NCBI GenBank assembly: GCA_036877525.1
Contig: JAZGTH010000041.1
Location: 1,240,001-1,304,000, forward strand
From: Chromobotia macracanthus
Taxonomy: Eukaryota > Chordata > Actinopteri > Cypriniformes > Botiidae
Length of the DNA stretch: 64,000 nt
Direction of reading: 5' to 3'
Each line of letters opens with the position of its first letter. Positions within the stretch are counted from its first letter, which is position 1. The notes under the pieces are model-generated. The model ran no database searches. It had not been told where the DNA came from and saw only the letters and a list, made by a program, of their open reading frames with translations. This document shows, in pieces, positions 20,776 to 32,825 of this stretch. Made by a program: the position numbers and the translations under genes.

Positions 20776-22325
20776 TTGGACGAGCTTTTGAAAATATTGA
20801 ACTCATCAAAATCGTCTACCTGTATATTAGATCCCATTCCCACAAAACTACTGAAAAACGTTTTTCCTGCTGTGTCGGAACCAGTGCTCAATATTATAAA
20901 TTCCTCATTACAATTAGGCTATATCCCAGCAGCCTTTAAAACAGCAGTTATTAGGCCAATCATTAAGAAGCAAAATCTCGACCAGGGAGAGCTGACCAAC
21001 TTCAGACCAATTTCAAATCTCCCCTTTTAATTGAAAATACTGGAAATAGTGTCTGGACAGCTTCAGACATTCTTAGCAAAAAATAGCATATATGACAAAT
21101 TTCAATCAGGATTTAGGCCCCTACCAAAGCACAGAAACAGCCTTGCTTAGAGTTACAAACAACCTCCTTTTAGCATCTGACCGTGGTGAAACCTCCCTTC
21201 TTATATTACTGGACCTCAGTGCAGCTTTTGATACCATAGATCATAAAATTCTTCTTGATAGACTGCAAAACTGTGTTGGTATTAGTGGTCAAGCACTAGC
21301 CTGGTTTAAATCCTATTTAACGGACCATTACCACATTGCCTATGTTAACGAGGAACAGTCCTGTTACTCTCAGGTCAAATATGGTGTGCCACATTGTTCA
21401 GTTCTTGATCCTATTGTTTTCTCATTATATATGCTTCCGCTTGGAGATATTATTAAGAAATATGACATCAGTTTTCACTGCTACGCTGACGATACTCAGC
21501 TTTACATTTCCTCAGAACCTGGCAAAACCCATCGCTTTTCTAAGCTAACAGACTGTATTAACGACATCAGAAAATGGATGGCTAACAACTTCCTCCTGCT
21601 TAACCCGAATAAAACAGAGGTCTTGATTATTGAACCCAATAGCTCTAAACTAGATTTGACAGACTACAACATCCTTATTGAAGGTTGTACTATTGTACTA
21701 GCTTCCGCAGTTAAGAACCTCGGTGTGATCCTAGATAAGAACCTTTCATTCGATAGTCACATTTCCAATATGTGTCGTACCACATTCCTACACCTTAGAA
21801 ACATTTCCAAGATTCGTCACATGCTGTCTGTCTCAGATGCTGAGAAGGTTATCCACTCATTTATGATCTCAAGAATTGACTATTGTAACTCATTACTGGG
21901 GGGGGTGTCACGCAAAACAAATAAATAAGCTTCAGCTGGTCCAAAATGCAGCTGCAAGAATGCTCACTAGATCTGAGAAATATGACCACATAAGCCCAAT
22001 TCTAGCAACACTGCACTGGCTACCTGTAAAGTATCGCATTAATTTGAAAATACTATTAATTACTTATAAAGCCCTACATGGTCTAGCGCCTTCATATATT
22101 CGTGAATTACTTTCAGATTACAATCCATTGCGGACACTGGGCTTGCAAAATAGTGGTCTACTAATAATTCCAAGAATATCTAAAACGTCTAAAGGCGGCA
22201 GATCTTTCTCCTACCTAGCACCAAAACTATGGAATGACCTCCCCAGCAATGTTCGGGATTCAGACACACTCGAGGAGTTCAAGTCTAAACTAAAGACCCA
22301 TCTCTTCAGACAAGCATTCACTTAA
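20776..22325 (+). pseudogene. LINE ORF2 reverse transcriptase and C-terminal region, three frames
   Basis: Frame 1 (20,776-21,030) holds CILDPIPTKLLKN, AVIRPIIKKQNLDQGELTNFRPISNLPF. Frame 2 (from about 21,060 to 21,928) holds STETALLRVTNNLL, LLILLDLSAAFDTIDH (motif A), YGVPHCSVLDPIVFS (motif B, Gln-Gly changed to His-Cys), FHCYADDTQLYIS (motif C, intact YADD) and VKNLGVILDKNLSF. Frame 3 (21,876-22,325) holds the C-terminal block VQNAAARMLTRS, LHWLPVKYRI, LWNDLPSNVRDS and FKSKLKTHLFRQAFT, then a stop. Two frameshifts and the motif B change make it inactive. Confidence 0.85.
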
Positions 22326-22800
22326 CTCAACTACTGTCACACCTAGGCCGCAACAGCTAGGCGTAACCGGAACCAAGCACACTTTTACCCACTTTACTAC
22401 ATGGCTTTCACATTCTGTGTGAACGGCCGCTACGCTAATATAAGCCTGTTTTGTTTCCCTCTCTCTATCTTCCTCTCTCCCTCCCTTTCCTCCGAGAGAC
22501 TCCTCCGATACAGATTAAGTCCAGTTCGACGAGACAACGCTCACAACAGCCTAACCAAGGAGGGGTGACCACCATGGGAACTGTGAAAAATCAACCGCCA
22601 CCATCACCTATTACATTAATGCAACTGTTAATCTATACTCATATTTTTAGCAAAATACATGATTCTGTCTATACCAGCAGTTTGATGTTATAGCTGCTCT
22701 CAGTCTCATTTAACATCGGCATCCTCGCCTTAACATCCCTTATTGTATTATGTCAGCCATCAGGCTAACATATAATGAATATAAAATCACCAGACCCAAA
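22326..22800 (+). other. 3' UTR of L2A copy 2
   Basis: Noncoding continuation after the ORF2 stop. It has a pyrimidine-rich stretch (CCTCTCTCTATCTTCCTCTC, 22,459-22,490) and ends near an A-run at 22,802. The 80-codon open frame inside it has no recognised motif. Confidence 0.55.
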
Positions 22801-22964
22801 TTAAAAAAAAACTTTGCTGCCTTAAGATTTTAAGTTTAATCAATGTGGCTGCACAAGTCATTTCAACTGACTCTTTGTAATCTTGACTAGTCTTGAGTTG
22901 CTGTAACTTATTAAAAATAGTTGAAAATTTGCTTACTTATTTTTATAAGTTACACCAGTCACCA
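22801..22964. other. Short intervening sequence
   Basis: An A-run then TTAAGATTTTAAGTTTAATC-type sequence, possibly from a DNA element; nothing definite. Confidence 0.35.
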
Positions 22965-22969
22965 CCACT

Positions 22970-23605
22970 AGCACCCACAAATCTGGCAACCAACTTGACC
23001 TAATTTACACATGTAACTGTATCACAGGCAACATTTTGGTAAAACCTCTGCACGTTTCGGATCATTTCTTCATTACCTTTAATCTGCAACTCCCTATTTG
23101 TGCACCTCCGAACATTTCACCCGTCACCTTCAGAAGAAACCTGCACTCTCTTTCTTCTTCTCATCTTTCCTCTGCTGTATCTGCTGCCCTTCCCTCTCCC
23201 TCACAATTCTCATCTCTGGATGTGAATACAGCAACAGACACCTTATGTTCCACCTTAACTTCCTCTCTAGACAAGCTCTGTCCTCTATCATCCAGGCCTG
23301 CACGTGCTACTCCCTCTAATCCCTGGTTATCTGATGCTCTTCGTGAACACCGGACCAAACTAAGGACTGCAGAGAGAAAATGGCACAAATCCAAAGACCC
23401 ATCTGATCTAGGCAACTATCAATTTCTGCTCTCATCCTTTTCTGGTAAAGTCCATGCTGCCAAATTCACATATTTCCACAATAAAATCAACAACGCCACA
23501 AACACACGCACACTCTTCAAAACATTCAACTCTCTTCTCTGTCCCCCTCCACCACCACCCACAACCTCTTTAACTGCTGATAATCTTGCTGAAGTCCTTC
23601 ACTGA
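22970..23605 (+). pseudogene. L2B ORF2 part 1: end of endonuclease and linker
   Basis: STHKSGNQLDLIYTCNCI and HVSDHFFITFNLQLP form the last endonuclease motif (Ser-Asp-His). Then comes the linker: SSLDKLCPLSSRPARATPSN, PWLSDALREHRTKLRTAERK and FHNKINNATNTRTLFKTFNSLLCPPPPPPTT. The polyproline stretch is typical of this family. The frame closes at 23,605. The natural continuation lies in another frame beginning at about 23,586. Confidence 0.8.
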
Positions 23606-24000
23606 CAAAACATCCAACATCAGCAGCCAGTTCTCAGCTCCACACACACAGGAACCCAGACCAACCACATACACAGGCACACATCTCCTGTCTTCCTTCT
23701 CTCCTCTCACTGAAACAGAAGTTTCCAAACTTCTCCTCAACAGCCACCCCACCACCTGCCCTCTAGATCCCATCCCCTCACACCTCCTACAATCCATTGC
23801 TCCTGCACTTGCACCTGCACTTACTCACATCATCAACACATCTCCCCACACTGGCATCTTCCCTACTGCATTCAAGCAGGCTTGGGTAACCCCACTGCTT
23901 AAAAAACCCACATTAGACACTTCACTTGTAGACAGTTACAGACCTGTCTCTCTCCTACCATTTATAGCAAAAACTCTTGAGCGAGTTGCAATCAGGTGTC
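23586..24000 (+). pseudogene. L2B ORF2 part 2: RT N-terminal region
   Basis: FTDKTSNISSQFSAPHTQEP, LTETEVSKLLLNSHPTTCPLDPIPSHLLQSI, FKQAWVTPLLKKPTLD and YRPVSLLPFIAKTLERV are the fingers of the RT. At about 23,990 the family protein continues in the frame that opens at 23,996; beyond that point this frame (to 24,308) is out of phase. Confidence 0.8.
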
Positions 24001-25255
24001 TTCTTTCCTCACTCAGAACAACCAATTGGACACCAACCAATCCGGTTTCAAGAGCGGCCACTCAACAGAGACGGCTCTACTGTCGGTCACTGAGTCCCTA
24101 CGGAGTGCAAAGGCAAACTCAAAATCATCAGTCCTCATCCTACTTGATCTATCTGCTGCCTTTGACACAGTCAATCACCAGATCCTTCTGTCCACCCTCG
24201 CGTCACTGGGCATCACAGGTACTCCACTTCATTGGTTTGAAACCTACCTTACTGGTAGGTCTTTCAGGGTTTCCTGGAGAGGGGAAGTATCCAAAGTTCA
24301 TCAGCTGATCACTGGGGTTCCCCAGGGTTCTGTTCTTGGACCCCTCCTCTTCTCTATATACACAACATCACTGGGCCCCATCATACATGCACACGGGTTC
24401 TCTTACCATTGCTATGCTGACGACACGCAGCTCTTCCTTTCATTCCTTCCAGATGATCCCACGGTAGCTGCACGTATGTCAAGCTGTCTGGCGGACATCT
24501 CGGCATGGATGAAAGAACACCATCTGCAGCTCAACTTGACAAAGACTGAGCTTCTTGTCTTCCCTGCCAATCCAACCCTACAGCACGATTTCACCATCCA
24601 ATTAGGTACATCTTCAATTACCCCACCAAATTCTGCCAGAAATCTTGGAGTAATCTTTGATGACCAACTGACCTTCAAAGACCACATTGCTAAGACGGCT
24701 CGGTCATGCAGATTTGCATTACATAACATCAGGAAAATCAGGCCTTTTCTAACAGAATATGCAACACAACTTCTCGTCCAGGCTCTGGTCATTTCTAGGC
24801 TCGATTACTGCAATGCTCTTCTGGCAGGACTGCCATCATATACAATCAAGCCTCTACAAATGATTCAGAACACTGCAGCGCATCTCGTCTTCAACGAGCC
24901 CAAAAGAGCCCATGTCACCCCTCTCCTCATCTCTCTGCATTGGCTACCGCTCACTGCTCGCATCAAGTTCAAGGTCTTGACGCTTGCTTACAGATCTATC
25001 ACTGGGTCAGCACCCTCCTACTTTCACTCATTCTTACGAGTCTATGCTCCCACCAGAAGCCTGCGATCACAGAATGAACGAAGGCTTGTGGCACCATCAC
25101 AGAGAGGCACAAAATCACTCTCCAGATCATTTTCGTTCACTACTCCATGCTGGTGGAATGATCTTCCTGCCTTCATCTGTAATGCAGAATCCCTGGCAAT
25201 ATTCAAAAGACAGCTGAAAACACATCTCTTTCGTGAGCACTTAACCTCATCATAA
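23996..25255 (+). pseudogene. L2B ORF2 part 3: RT palm to C-terminus (419 codons)
   Basis: All core RT motifs are intact: SGFKSGHSTETALLSV, SVLILLDLSAAFDTVNHQI (motif A), TGVPQGSVLGPLLFS (motif B), YHCYADDTQLFLS (motif C, YADD), LNLTKTELLVFP (motif D) and ARNLGVIFDDQLTF (motif E). The C-terminal domain follows: RLDYCNALLAGLP, LHWLPLTARIKFKVL, WWNDLPAF and FKRQLKTHLFREHLTSS, ending in a stop. It is the best-preserved RT stretch in the window, but its 5' part and the endonuclease lie in other frames or are missing. Confidence 0.9.
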
Positions 25256-25478
25256 AAAAAAAATCCTTTCCCTTCATTTCCTTTCCCTTCATTTCCTATC
25301 CCTCTTCCCTTTAAATCTCTCGCTTGTTGTAGCACATGATACTCTGAGCACTGTCTGAAACTTGTATTGTGAGCACTTATTGTGTCTAGTTGCCTCTTCA
25401 GGTTGACTCGCTTGTTGTATTCCCCACTTGTAAGTCGCTTTGGATAAAAGCGTCTGCTAAATGAGTAAATGTAAATGT

Positions 25479-25900
25479 AAAATCATTAAGCAAGATATGC
25501 CATTCCAGCTTACATGGAGATGGCATTTAAAAAGGTAACATCTTATGGGACAGTGTTAAAAAGGGTTTGCAATAGTACCATGCATACATAAAATATATAC
25601 AATAAAATTACCTGAAGATTACACAATGAAGGAGAATGGGAGACAATTTAAGACAAAGGAGTAGCAAAATAGAAGAGTCTTTTGAACTGTAATTATATCG
25701 CTAGCAGCAATATTAACAATTTACAAAACCCTAAGCTAAGTTAGATGTCAGCAGTCCCCCAGTAAGCAAGCCAACAGGGTGACAGTGGCCAGGAACCAAA
25801 ACTCCAATGGTGTATAGCTGGAGAAAAAACCTTAGGAGAAACCAAGCTCAGCCGGGAGCTCCAGTTCTCCTCTTACAAATTGCAGCTTTAACATGCCACT
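25479..25900 (-). mobile_element. L2A LINE 3' UTR fragment with an inverted 25-bp segment
   Basis: The plus strand starts ATCATTAAGCAAGATATGCC and continues to GCAATATTAACAATTTACAAAACCC, CCCCCAGTAAGC, GGAACCAAAACTCCAATGGTG and AAACCAAGCTCAGCC. This is the complement of 6800-7250 in L2A copy 1. The tail end is absent and L2B copy 1 abuts. The 25 bases at 25,873-25,897 match copy 1 (6771-6795) on the same strand, although the rest of the fragment matches on the opposite strand. Confidence 0.75.
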
Positions 25901-26022
25901 TTTGTGGATACAAACAGAGAGGTGATTATAATGATTTATAAATATTTATTGATAAGAAACTGTCAGGTCTAATTACATCTGACAATATGTCAGTCACTGA
26001 GAAATGTTACTAACAGAAATAG

Positions 26023-26523
26023 CGTTACAGAGGAGGTCCCTTCTCTACCTCCTCTGCACCACCAGAGGGAATCGTCTCCAGAATATTGACTCCTGATTTG
26101 GACTATGTTTCCCATAATGCCACATTCCTTGATTCTGTTGATTCTGAACTGATTTCTGTTCACTACTGATACTTTCTGTTACACCTGAGTATATAACAGT
26201 ATACAAACCCAAGCCACAGAATATAAACCCCAGCTTCACATGCACTCTCTGCGAAGTCTTGTTTTACCCCGGCGACAATTCTGAGCATTCTCTTTACATT
26301 CTGTGGATTATCTGTTTGCTACCTTGGACTGTTATTCTGGTTTTCCCCGTTTGCTGTCTGCCCCTATCATTGGACTGTTTTTGGATATTTGATTGTTTGC
26401 TGCCTTGCCTCTGTTTACCCTCTTTGCTGTTGCTCGACCCTTCCTGTTTGTATCTCTGCAAATTGCTGCAAATTGATCCCAAATGCTGCAAATTGATCCT
26501 TGTGTGACTAGCACATCATTACA
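26023..26523 (+). mobile_element. Solo LTR, family B (copy B3)
   Basis: Homologous to B1 and B2 but on the plus strand. It reads GTTACAGAGGAGGTCCC, GACTATGTTTCCCATAATGCC, a TATA box AATATAAACCCCAGC near 26,219, TGCGAAGTCTTGTTTTACCCCGGC, and ends TTGTGTGACTAGCACATCATTACA. The AATAAA of the other copies is not evident; instead the word CTGCAAATTG(ATCC) repeats three times (26,457-26,500). The initial TG has decayed to CG. Flanks AGCGT and AGCAT may be the target duplication. Confidence 0.7.
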
Positions 26524-27000
26524 AGCATACTGTTACAAGCGTAATTGGTAATGTTAAAAACAGAAGCATAATGTTACTAATTGCAGCTAAAACAGCACAT
26601 TGCTGTGACTATGCAAGGAAAAACTAAAGCAACGTAGCTAAGCAACGATGATTGTTGAGATGAGAGTCCCTTAGGGAATTGCTTAACTGATAAACTTAAA
26701 CTTGCTTTACTTGGCTTTTACTAGCTAAAGCTTATGCCTATAACAACATGAATATGTGTAAAATTACATTCAGATTACATGTACAATGACAAACTTGCAA
26801 AAGATATTACTTTTGTTCAGTTTTGCAGTTCAAACACAAATTAGCACTTATATTCTAAAATATTTTATGTTATCATGAAAACCTTTTGTAAAGACATGTG
26901 TTTATTTATTTTTTTAATTTGGGAGCCCAATCACCTTAAACCTTTTTTAAAAAGGTCAATCAAAATTGGTGAATGAAATTTGAATGCCAGTCTCTGTCCC
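26524..27000. other. No gene recognised
   Basis: AT-rich sequence flanking LTR B3. It starts with a loose repeat of GCAT(A)CTGTTAC / GCGTAATTGGTAATGTTA units and has no coding signal. Confidence 0.45.
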
Positions 27001-27720
27001 TGGCATCCGGGTATAACACAAGCCTGCTTGCATTCATTCAAGCATGTGTTGAGGATCAGACAGAAGGAATTGGATCAGACAGTCACCAGACAACCATGAT
27101 ATGAGTGACACAGCCAAGGAGGTTTGGTTTGGCCAGTACAGCACAACTAGCAGAACATGAAGGTTGCGACAAGTGAATTTTGACATGCAATGTGAACATA
27201 CACCACTCTGCCGATTGATGTACAACACACTTGCTGTGTTGTCTGTGCAGATCAACACATGCTTGCCTTGAATCACTGAATCAACTCATGCTTGCCCTGA
27301 ATCAACAGCAATTATAGTGTGGTTCCTGTGTGTGCATAAAGTTCTTGCAAGTGATCAAGTTCAAAATGCACAATGCCCTGTTCTCTCAGGGGACAGACTA
27401 AGCAACTGAGCATCAACAGTGCTACCCACGACTTTGTGAGCTCCTTGTGCACTTCCAGGAAGAAAGGAGCTGTCACTTTCCAAGTCCAGCTTTGGCTGCC
27501 CTGGAAAGTGCCACTGCTATATCTGCATCCGCCTGAACTTCACCCACCGGAACAATGACTTGTCTGAATCTAAAAGTAACTGCACACTCTCTGATGCAGT
27601 GACAGATAATTAATCATTGTCCTGAGCACTGAAAGAGACATCACTTTCGCTGTGAGACAAGAGCTCCCATCTTCATGTGATGAGGGGGTGGCAGGCCTGC
27701 ATTGCAGGAATCAGCAGACC
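27000..27720 (-). mobile_element. DIRS-type retrotransposon remnant (gag and RNase H scraps)
   Basis: On the minus strand, the higher coordinates (27,400-27,700) resemble the middle of a DIRS gag: SSHEDGSSCL and, in shifted frames, ADADIAVALSRAAKAGLG and FLPGSAQ/ELTKSWV-like pieces. 27,034-27,276 encodes an RNase H piece, IQGKHVLICTDNTASVLYINRQSGVCS; relatives read GKHVLVRTDNTA..YINRQGG. The RT normally between them is missing. The order and strand of the two scraps fit one decayed element. Confidence 0.65.
27034..27276 (-). pseudogene. DIRS-like RNase H fragment
   Basis: Eighty codons with the conserved block TDNTA.V.YINRQ.G that holds an RNase H catalytic aspartate, followed by a degraded continuation (YWPNQTSLAVS). 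The protein loses similarity after about residue 45. Such a domain degrades the RNA strand of the RNA/DNA hybrid in retrotransposition; this one cannot be functional. Confidence 0.65.
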
Positions 27721-27759
27721 AGCTAACACTGATCCCCCTGTATCCACATTGGAGCTCAC

Positions 27760-30700
27760 CGCCCCTACAGTGAATATAGTTTTATTTATAAGAGCATAGA
27801 CAGGAGCTTAATGCTGCTTTAAGAGCATCTCAGGGTGAAGCTGGGTGATAAAATGCCAAGAGAACTCGATTAGACTGTGGAATTCAAGCCATGATTGTTT
27901 GGTCATTTCAGGCCAAAAGTGTGTCAAGAAAATTTTACAACAACATTATACCACCATTGTCAGCTTGGACTGTTGACACAGACAGGTTTGGTCTATGGAT
28001 TCATGCTGTTAGTGCCAATTGTGATCCTGTTGTGTGCCTCACACAATTTGAGATTCATCTCAGACTTATTTCCAGTCTTCATCTAAGCAGTTTGGTGAGC
28101 TTGTGTCCACTACCTCAGCTGTCTGTTCTTAGCTGACTGAATTGGAATCCAACATATTCTTCCGTTATTCTGAGATGCAGTTCTGATTACCACCCCTGTA
28201 CAGAGAGTTTGAGTTACTGTACCTTTTCTGTTGGTCTGGCCGTTCTCTGCTGGCTTGTCTCATCAACAAAATGTCTCAGCCATTCACTGGATGTGTATCT
28301 GCTTGCATTGATATATATGAATTAGATATAAATGTAAAGGTACAGGGGTTCCTAATATAAAGTATATATTATTGTCACATGACCATTAAAATGCTGTCAG
28401 AGGAGGCCTTATTAATCTTTATTTTATTAAAGATGTAAGTGTACAGGTACAAATATTTAAGTTATCAGACTTGAGTTTTGCATGGTCTGTTACCTTCATT
28501 ATTCAGGGACCAATCAAATTTAGGATGATAGCAGTATTAAATGTACAGCCAGATGGGATCCTTTATAGTCATGCAATTTTGATTTGTGATAGTCCTCAAA
28601 GTTCTGAGCAAAAGTGGAAACTTTTAGCAATTTTTCTTCCCCTCTGAGATGTGTTCCCAAAATTAAACATTAAGGTCTTTAAATCTTTTCAGCAGTTTGG
28701 CATAGAGATGTGACCTATAGGAGCAGCCAAAAGACTGAACAGTTGTTTTCTGTTTACAGGTCATCAGGGGCATTTACAGTCCAAAAACAAACTATATCAT
28801 ATATTTATTTTATTGAACAATCCTTTAAACAAATAAAGTGAACAATTTGGCAGAATTGAATGAGAATGCATTAACATGTTGACTTGTTAAAAGTCACCTG
28901 CCCCACAAAGTTTTTCCTTTATATGTTTTGTGTAGTGTACCCTGAAGATGTTTCAGAAGAATGTTTTACAAGCTGAACTAAAAGTTTTTGATTACTCTAA
29001 TGGGTCTATAATGTAATGAGTCCGTATTATGTCTGGGCAACTCTGTTCTCCTCATGTGTCTTACTGGACTGACCCCTTCTTTCTCAGCAGCTTTAGCTGT
29101 CCAAATAATCTTTCTACATTGGCATATCTTTGCAGCCATGTAAAAAAATAATTCTATTAGGCCGTTTGTATGTTACCAGTTTGTAGCTTAGCTCATTTTA
29201 ATAGGATCACAGGTGGCTTTGTTCACACGACTAATTAAGTGGGGTGTTAAAATGTGATCCAAACCATTAGGGCATCCTTCTCTTTGTAAATTATATCATG
29301 CAAGGGCTGATTACATGCTACGAGAGAGATACAACAACCTGAAGACTTATTAATAGGGTTCCTGCTAGATAATCCAAGAAAAATGTCATGCATTTCATTT
29401 GAAAGAAATTACTTAAACCCCTACATTCATTTTACAATAATGAATTCAGATTCAGAGCTCTCAAGTTTGATTTGGTAGGAAATCAATCGTTCTTTCATGT
29501 TTAGGTCATGTCTGCAAAGTTTTGGTATGTGATCTAAGGTCATTAGTCATTAGAAACAACTATTGCATGTCCAGTAGAACCACATGGAAACACATGGCAA
29601 CATATGTAATGCATGTTGAACGCTCCCTAAAGTATGTGCTACCATGTGTTATTCAGTTGTGGTGCCCTGCTTCAAATAGCCCATTATTTGCAACCATGTT
29701 CCTCATTTAGCTTAGATCAGATTTTAACAGATAGTTAAAGATAGCACACAAGAAAATGCTGCCATTATTTACTTACACTCATGTCATTCTAATGTATTAT
29801 TATTATTTAAAAGAGCTAGTTGTAGAGGCACACCGGAACCAGATAATCAAGATGTTCTGGATGACGTGGAAATTACAGCCAAATTACTGTATATGAATAG
29901 TGTTTGAAGCTTTCAGATTGATACATTCTAGATAATTTAAGCAAATGTCACACTAAAAATAAAATTTTTGAATGATTTTATAGGCTTAATTAATCTATGT
30001 TTTAGTTTGGTAGTACGTGGATTATACAATAAAATCATGTAATTTCTCTCAGACCATTTTGCAAATTTTATACCTAGCATACAGTGAATTGTCCATTGGC
30101 TTAATTTATTTAGCCTGTGAACTGTGGCTGAAAGCAGTTTACACTCAGTAAACTGACTTGAACAGCAGAGCAGTTAATTCACTGTCATTGCTGAGCGTTA
30201 TCTTTTTGTATTATCTGAATGTCATGTGTATGATTCTCTGCTTGTATTTTGACCACAGTTGTGGATTATTGTTAGGACTCTTTGTCTTCATTTTCATGTT
30301 TCATTTAAACTCTGCATATGGATTCAAAACCTTCATTGAGTTTGTTAGATTGTCATTGTGTATGTTGGCTCAAAAGGGAGATTTATTGTTTTTGACAACT
30401 CCTATCTTATAGTATTATCTCTCTTCGGGCATACTCACTTTAGACAAAGTTGTCTTGTACCGTGTACAAACATGAGTGTCCCCCACACTCTAACCCAAAC
30501 AGAAACCTTTCTGCACTTTTACAATTTAAAAAAACTTTAGTCTATTTTTATAGAATTTGTACAAATGAGGGCATACCCAAAAGGAGGTTTTGCTGACTTT
30601 TGGGTAAAAATTTGTCCCCAGAATATGATTAAGTAAACACACACACACAGGAAAGAGAGAGGGATGAGAATTGACATCTTGACGTATATTGAACTATGTT

Positions 30701-32825
30701 CAAGTTGTTGAACATAGTGTTGCAATTGATGTTAAAATTGTTTTTACATTTGCAATTATCCGTGTTTACAAATTTGATGATTGGTAAAAAATCAGTAACC
30801 ACAACCACTGTTCTCAGATGCTGAATGGAAAAAATGTGGTAATGTACATTTAATATAAGTTATTTATAGTCAGATTTCACTCCGGTTTACATAATGTTAG
30901 AACTGTGGGAATAAAGTTTGTCCCAAAAACATGATTTTATAAAATTGAAACAATAATGAATACATCAAATGACATTTAAAAACAGAAATAAACAGGATAC
31001 AAGTAAATGGAAAGAAAATGAAAATGTGGTGTTCTGAAATAATATTATGTACCATGTAACATTTTCTTCAACACCTCCCCACTAATGGAGGAAACATGAT
31101 AACCAGAGTGTGTGAGGTAGTAAGAAGTTTCAAGTATTTGCAAACCAAAAACATTACAGACTGGCACATTCCACTGAGTGGAAGTAGGTCACATTTCTCG
31201 TCACTTTTCCAAACCTTGTGCAACTGCTGGGATGGGGAGTGCTGAAGAAAGACTACACTAGACTGAAATGTTGAGCATTTTCAGGCACGTGGTATCTCCT
31301 GCAACTCTGGGCTTCGTTGGGTTGTCTACTCAAATATTAATGGCAGGACCAAACAGACAGGTTCTACAGACATTATGTATTGGATTCACACCATTTAACT
31401 ATCAGAGCTCTGAGCCAGAAACCGGGGCCAGCAATTAGCAATCTCATGATCTCAGGAACTCAGGAAGGAACTTGATATGAATGCATCCAGCCTCCAAAGT
31501 GAAGACAACAGCAATACAATGAGTCATTACAACCTGAAGAACAAGGTAGAGAGAATGTGTGTAGTCAGACAAGTTGCACAAAACACAAAATATAAGCTTC
31601 AATGGTGGAAGACCAGTTGAGTGATACATCGGCATTATTGCAGTTCTATGGATGTTAAAGGTTCTTTATGGGACAATACAGGCTGGCAAAGAACCTTTTA
31701 GGAACCGTGTAGATGCAAAATATATTGTAGTAAAATGTAGAGATACACTAATAATTAGTATTAGGTGAAGTTCATTACTTAGGGATGGGTCATATCTCCT
31801 GCCTTTCCAGTTCTGATCTCATCCCACACTTTTCCAAAATTCTTAAGGAATCATTTGGGTTTCTTTAGCTGCCACATGAAGGCCACAGACCTTCACATTA
31901 TGATGGGGTTAAACGAGGAACCATTGACATTATCTTTAGACTTTTCAGAGAAAATAAAGAAAATTAAATTTACATTTGTAAATTTGCCCAAAATGTATCT
32001 ATTCTACAGGTGCATGCTTTACAGTGCCACTAGTGACAAAAGCCATTTCCCTAATTAATACAGACTAAAACATGCTACCCTCAGAAGATAATCACCCTAC
32101 AAATAAAATTATATGATAAAAGATTAAGATAAACTATAGATGAGTTATTGAGCACAATTTGTAAAGGTGCACAATTTGGCTGCACCTTTTCTTAAAATGC
32201 AGTCTATATATAATGTAAAAGTTTATTGAGGAATACATAGACTATTCTACTCATTATTCATTCATCCAAATTCATCCAGACTATTCATCCAAAGCAACAT
32301 TGCCCTATTAAATAAAAGCTGTTGGTGTCTGGACAATGAGCTATGAGAACGAACTGATATGTAACTGGATTTCCCAGAGAGTATACAGTTTGTGAGTTCT
32401 TGTGTTCCACAGTTCCTGTGGCCTCGGCTGATCATGTTGATGGTATTAAGTATTCAACTGATATGATGATTTTGTGTGTAGGGCTTCCTGAGTTCAAACA
32501 GATTGAATGAATTATACTGTTTAACACAGATGTTTTGCTCATCTGTAAATTATTCATTGCGTGGTATTATGATCATCTCAAAAGAATTGTGTAAGTGCAG
32601 TTTGGGCTTGGATGTTACTCATTTGAAAGGCTTAAAAGATGTCTATCCCTTTCCTGCCCCTCAAGTTAAAAGAAAAAAATTTGTTGTCTTGTTCTTACTC
32701 AATAATGTTTGAACTTGAAAAATTCAGTATTAAGACTCCAATTCAATAATGCACTATGCAAATTTACAGGTGCATATGAATTGCCTGACTGAGCAACACC
32801 GAAGATTGTTTCTCTTGTGGAATAG
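27760..32825. other. Five kilobases without recognised genes or elements
   Basis: AT-rich unique-looking sequence. Open frames up to 84 codons (27,891-28,136, 30,158-30,412) lack motifs. A short CA tract with GA-rich flank lies at 30,636-30,663. Around 31,115-31,140 a frame reads CEVVRSFKYL, similar to the SFKYLG block of LINE RTs, but nothing around it supports an element. This could be intron or intergenic DNA. Confidence 0.4.

Larger units (their letters stand above)
19270..22800 (+). mobile_element. L2-clade LINE, copy 2 (L2A), near full 5' end, internally deleted
   Basis: Contains a complete but frameshifted ORF1 with an SGNH-esterase domain, a short endonuclease start, a reverse transcriptase in three frames and a 3' UTR. 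The endonuclease core is deleted: the text jumps at about 20,690-20,770 from the first endonuclease block (EIITDHNL) straight to the RT N-terminus. The usual ATTGAATT tail of this group is not seen, so the 3' end is either truncated or from another subfamily. Copies 1 and 2 are clearly related but diverged. Confidence 0.85.
22965..25478 (+). mobile_element. L2-clade LINE (L2B), copy 1, 5'-truncated in the endonuclease
   Basis: It starts within the last part of the endonuclease and carries the whole RT and C-terminal region. It ends with CTTGTAAGTCGCTTTGGATAAAAGCGTCTGCTAAATGAG and TAAATGTAAATG, the tail shared with many fish SINEs. Two frameshifts break a single ORF2. Nucleotide agreement with L2B copy 2 (32,830-35,835) is very high over shared regions by eye, so both stem from a recently active family. 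It inserted next to the L2A fragment at 25,479. Confidence 0.85.

Noticed and set aside
31105..31160. CEVVRSFKYL peptide resembling a LINE RT block
   Set aside because: Only about ten residues; no neighbouring RT blocks in any frame.
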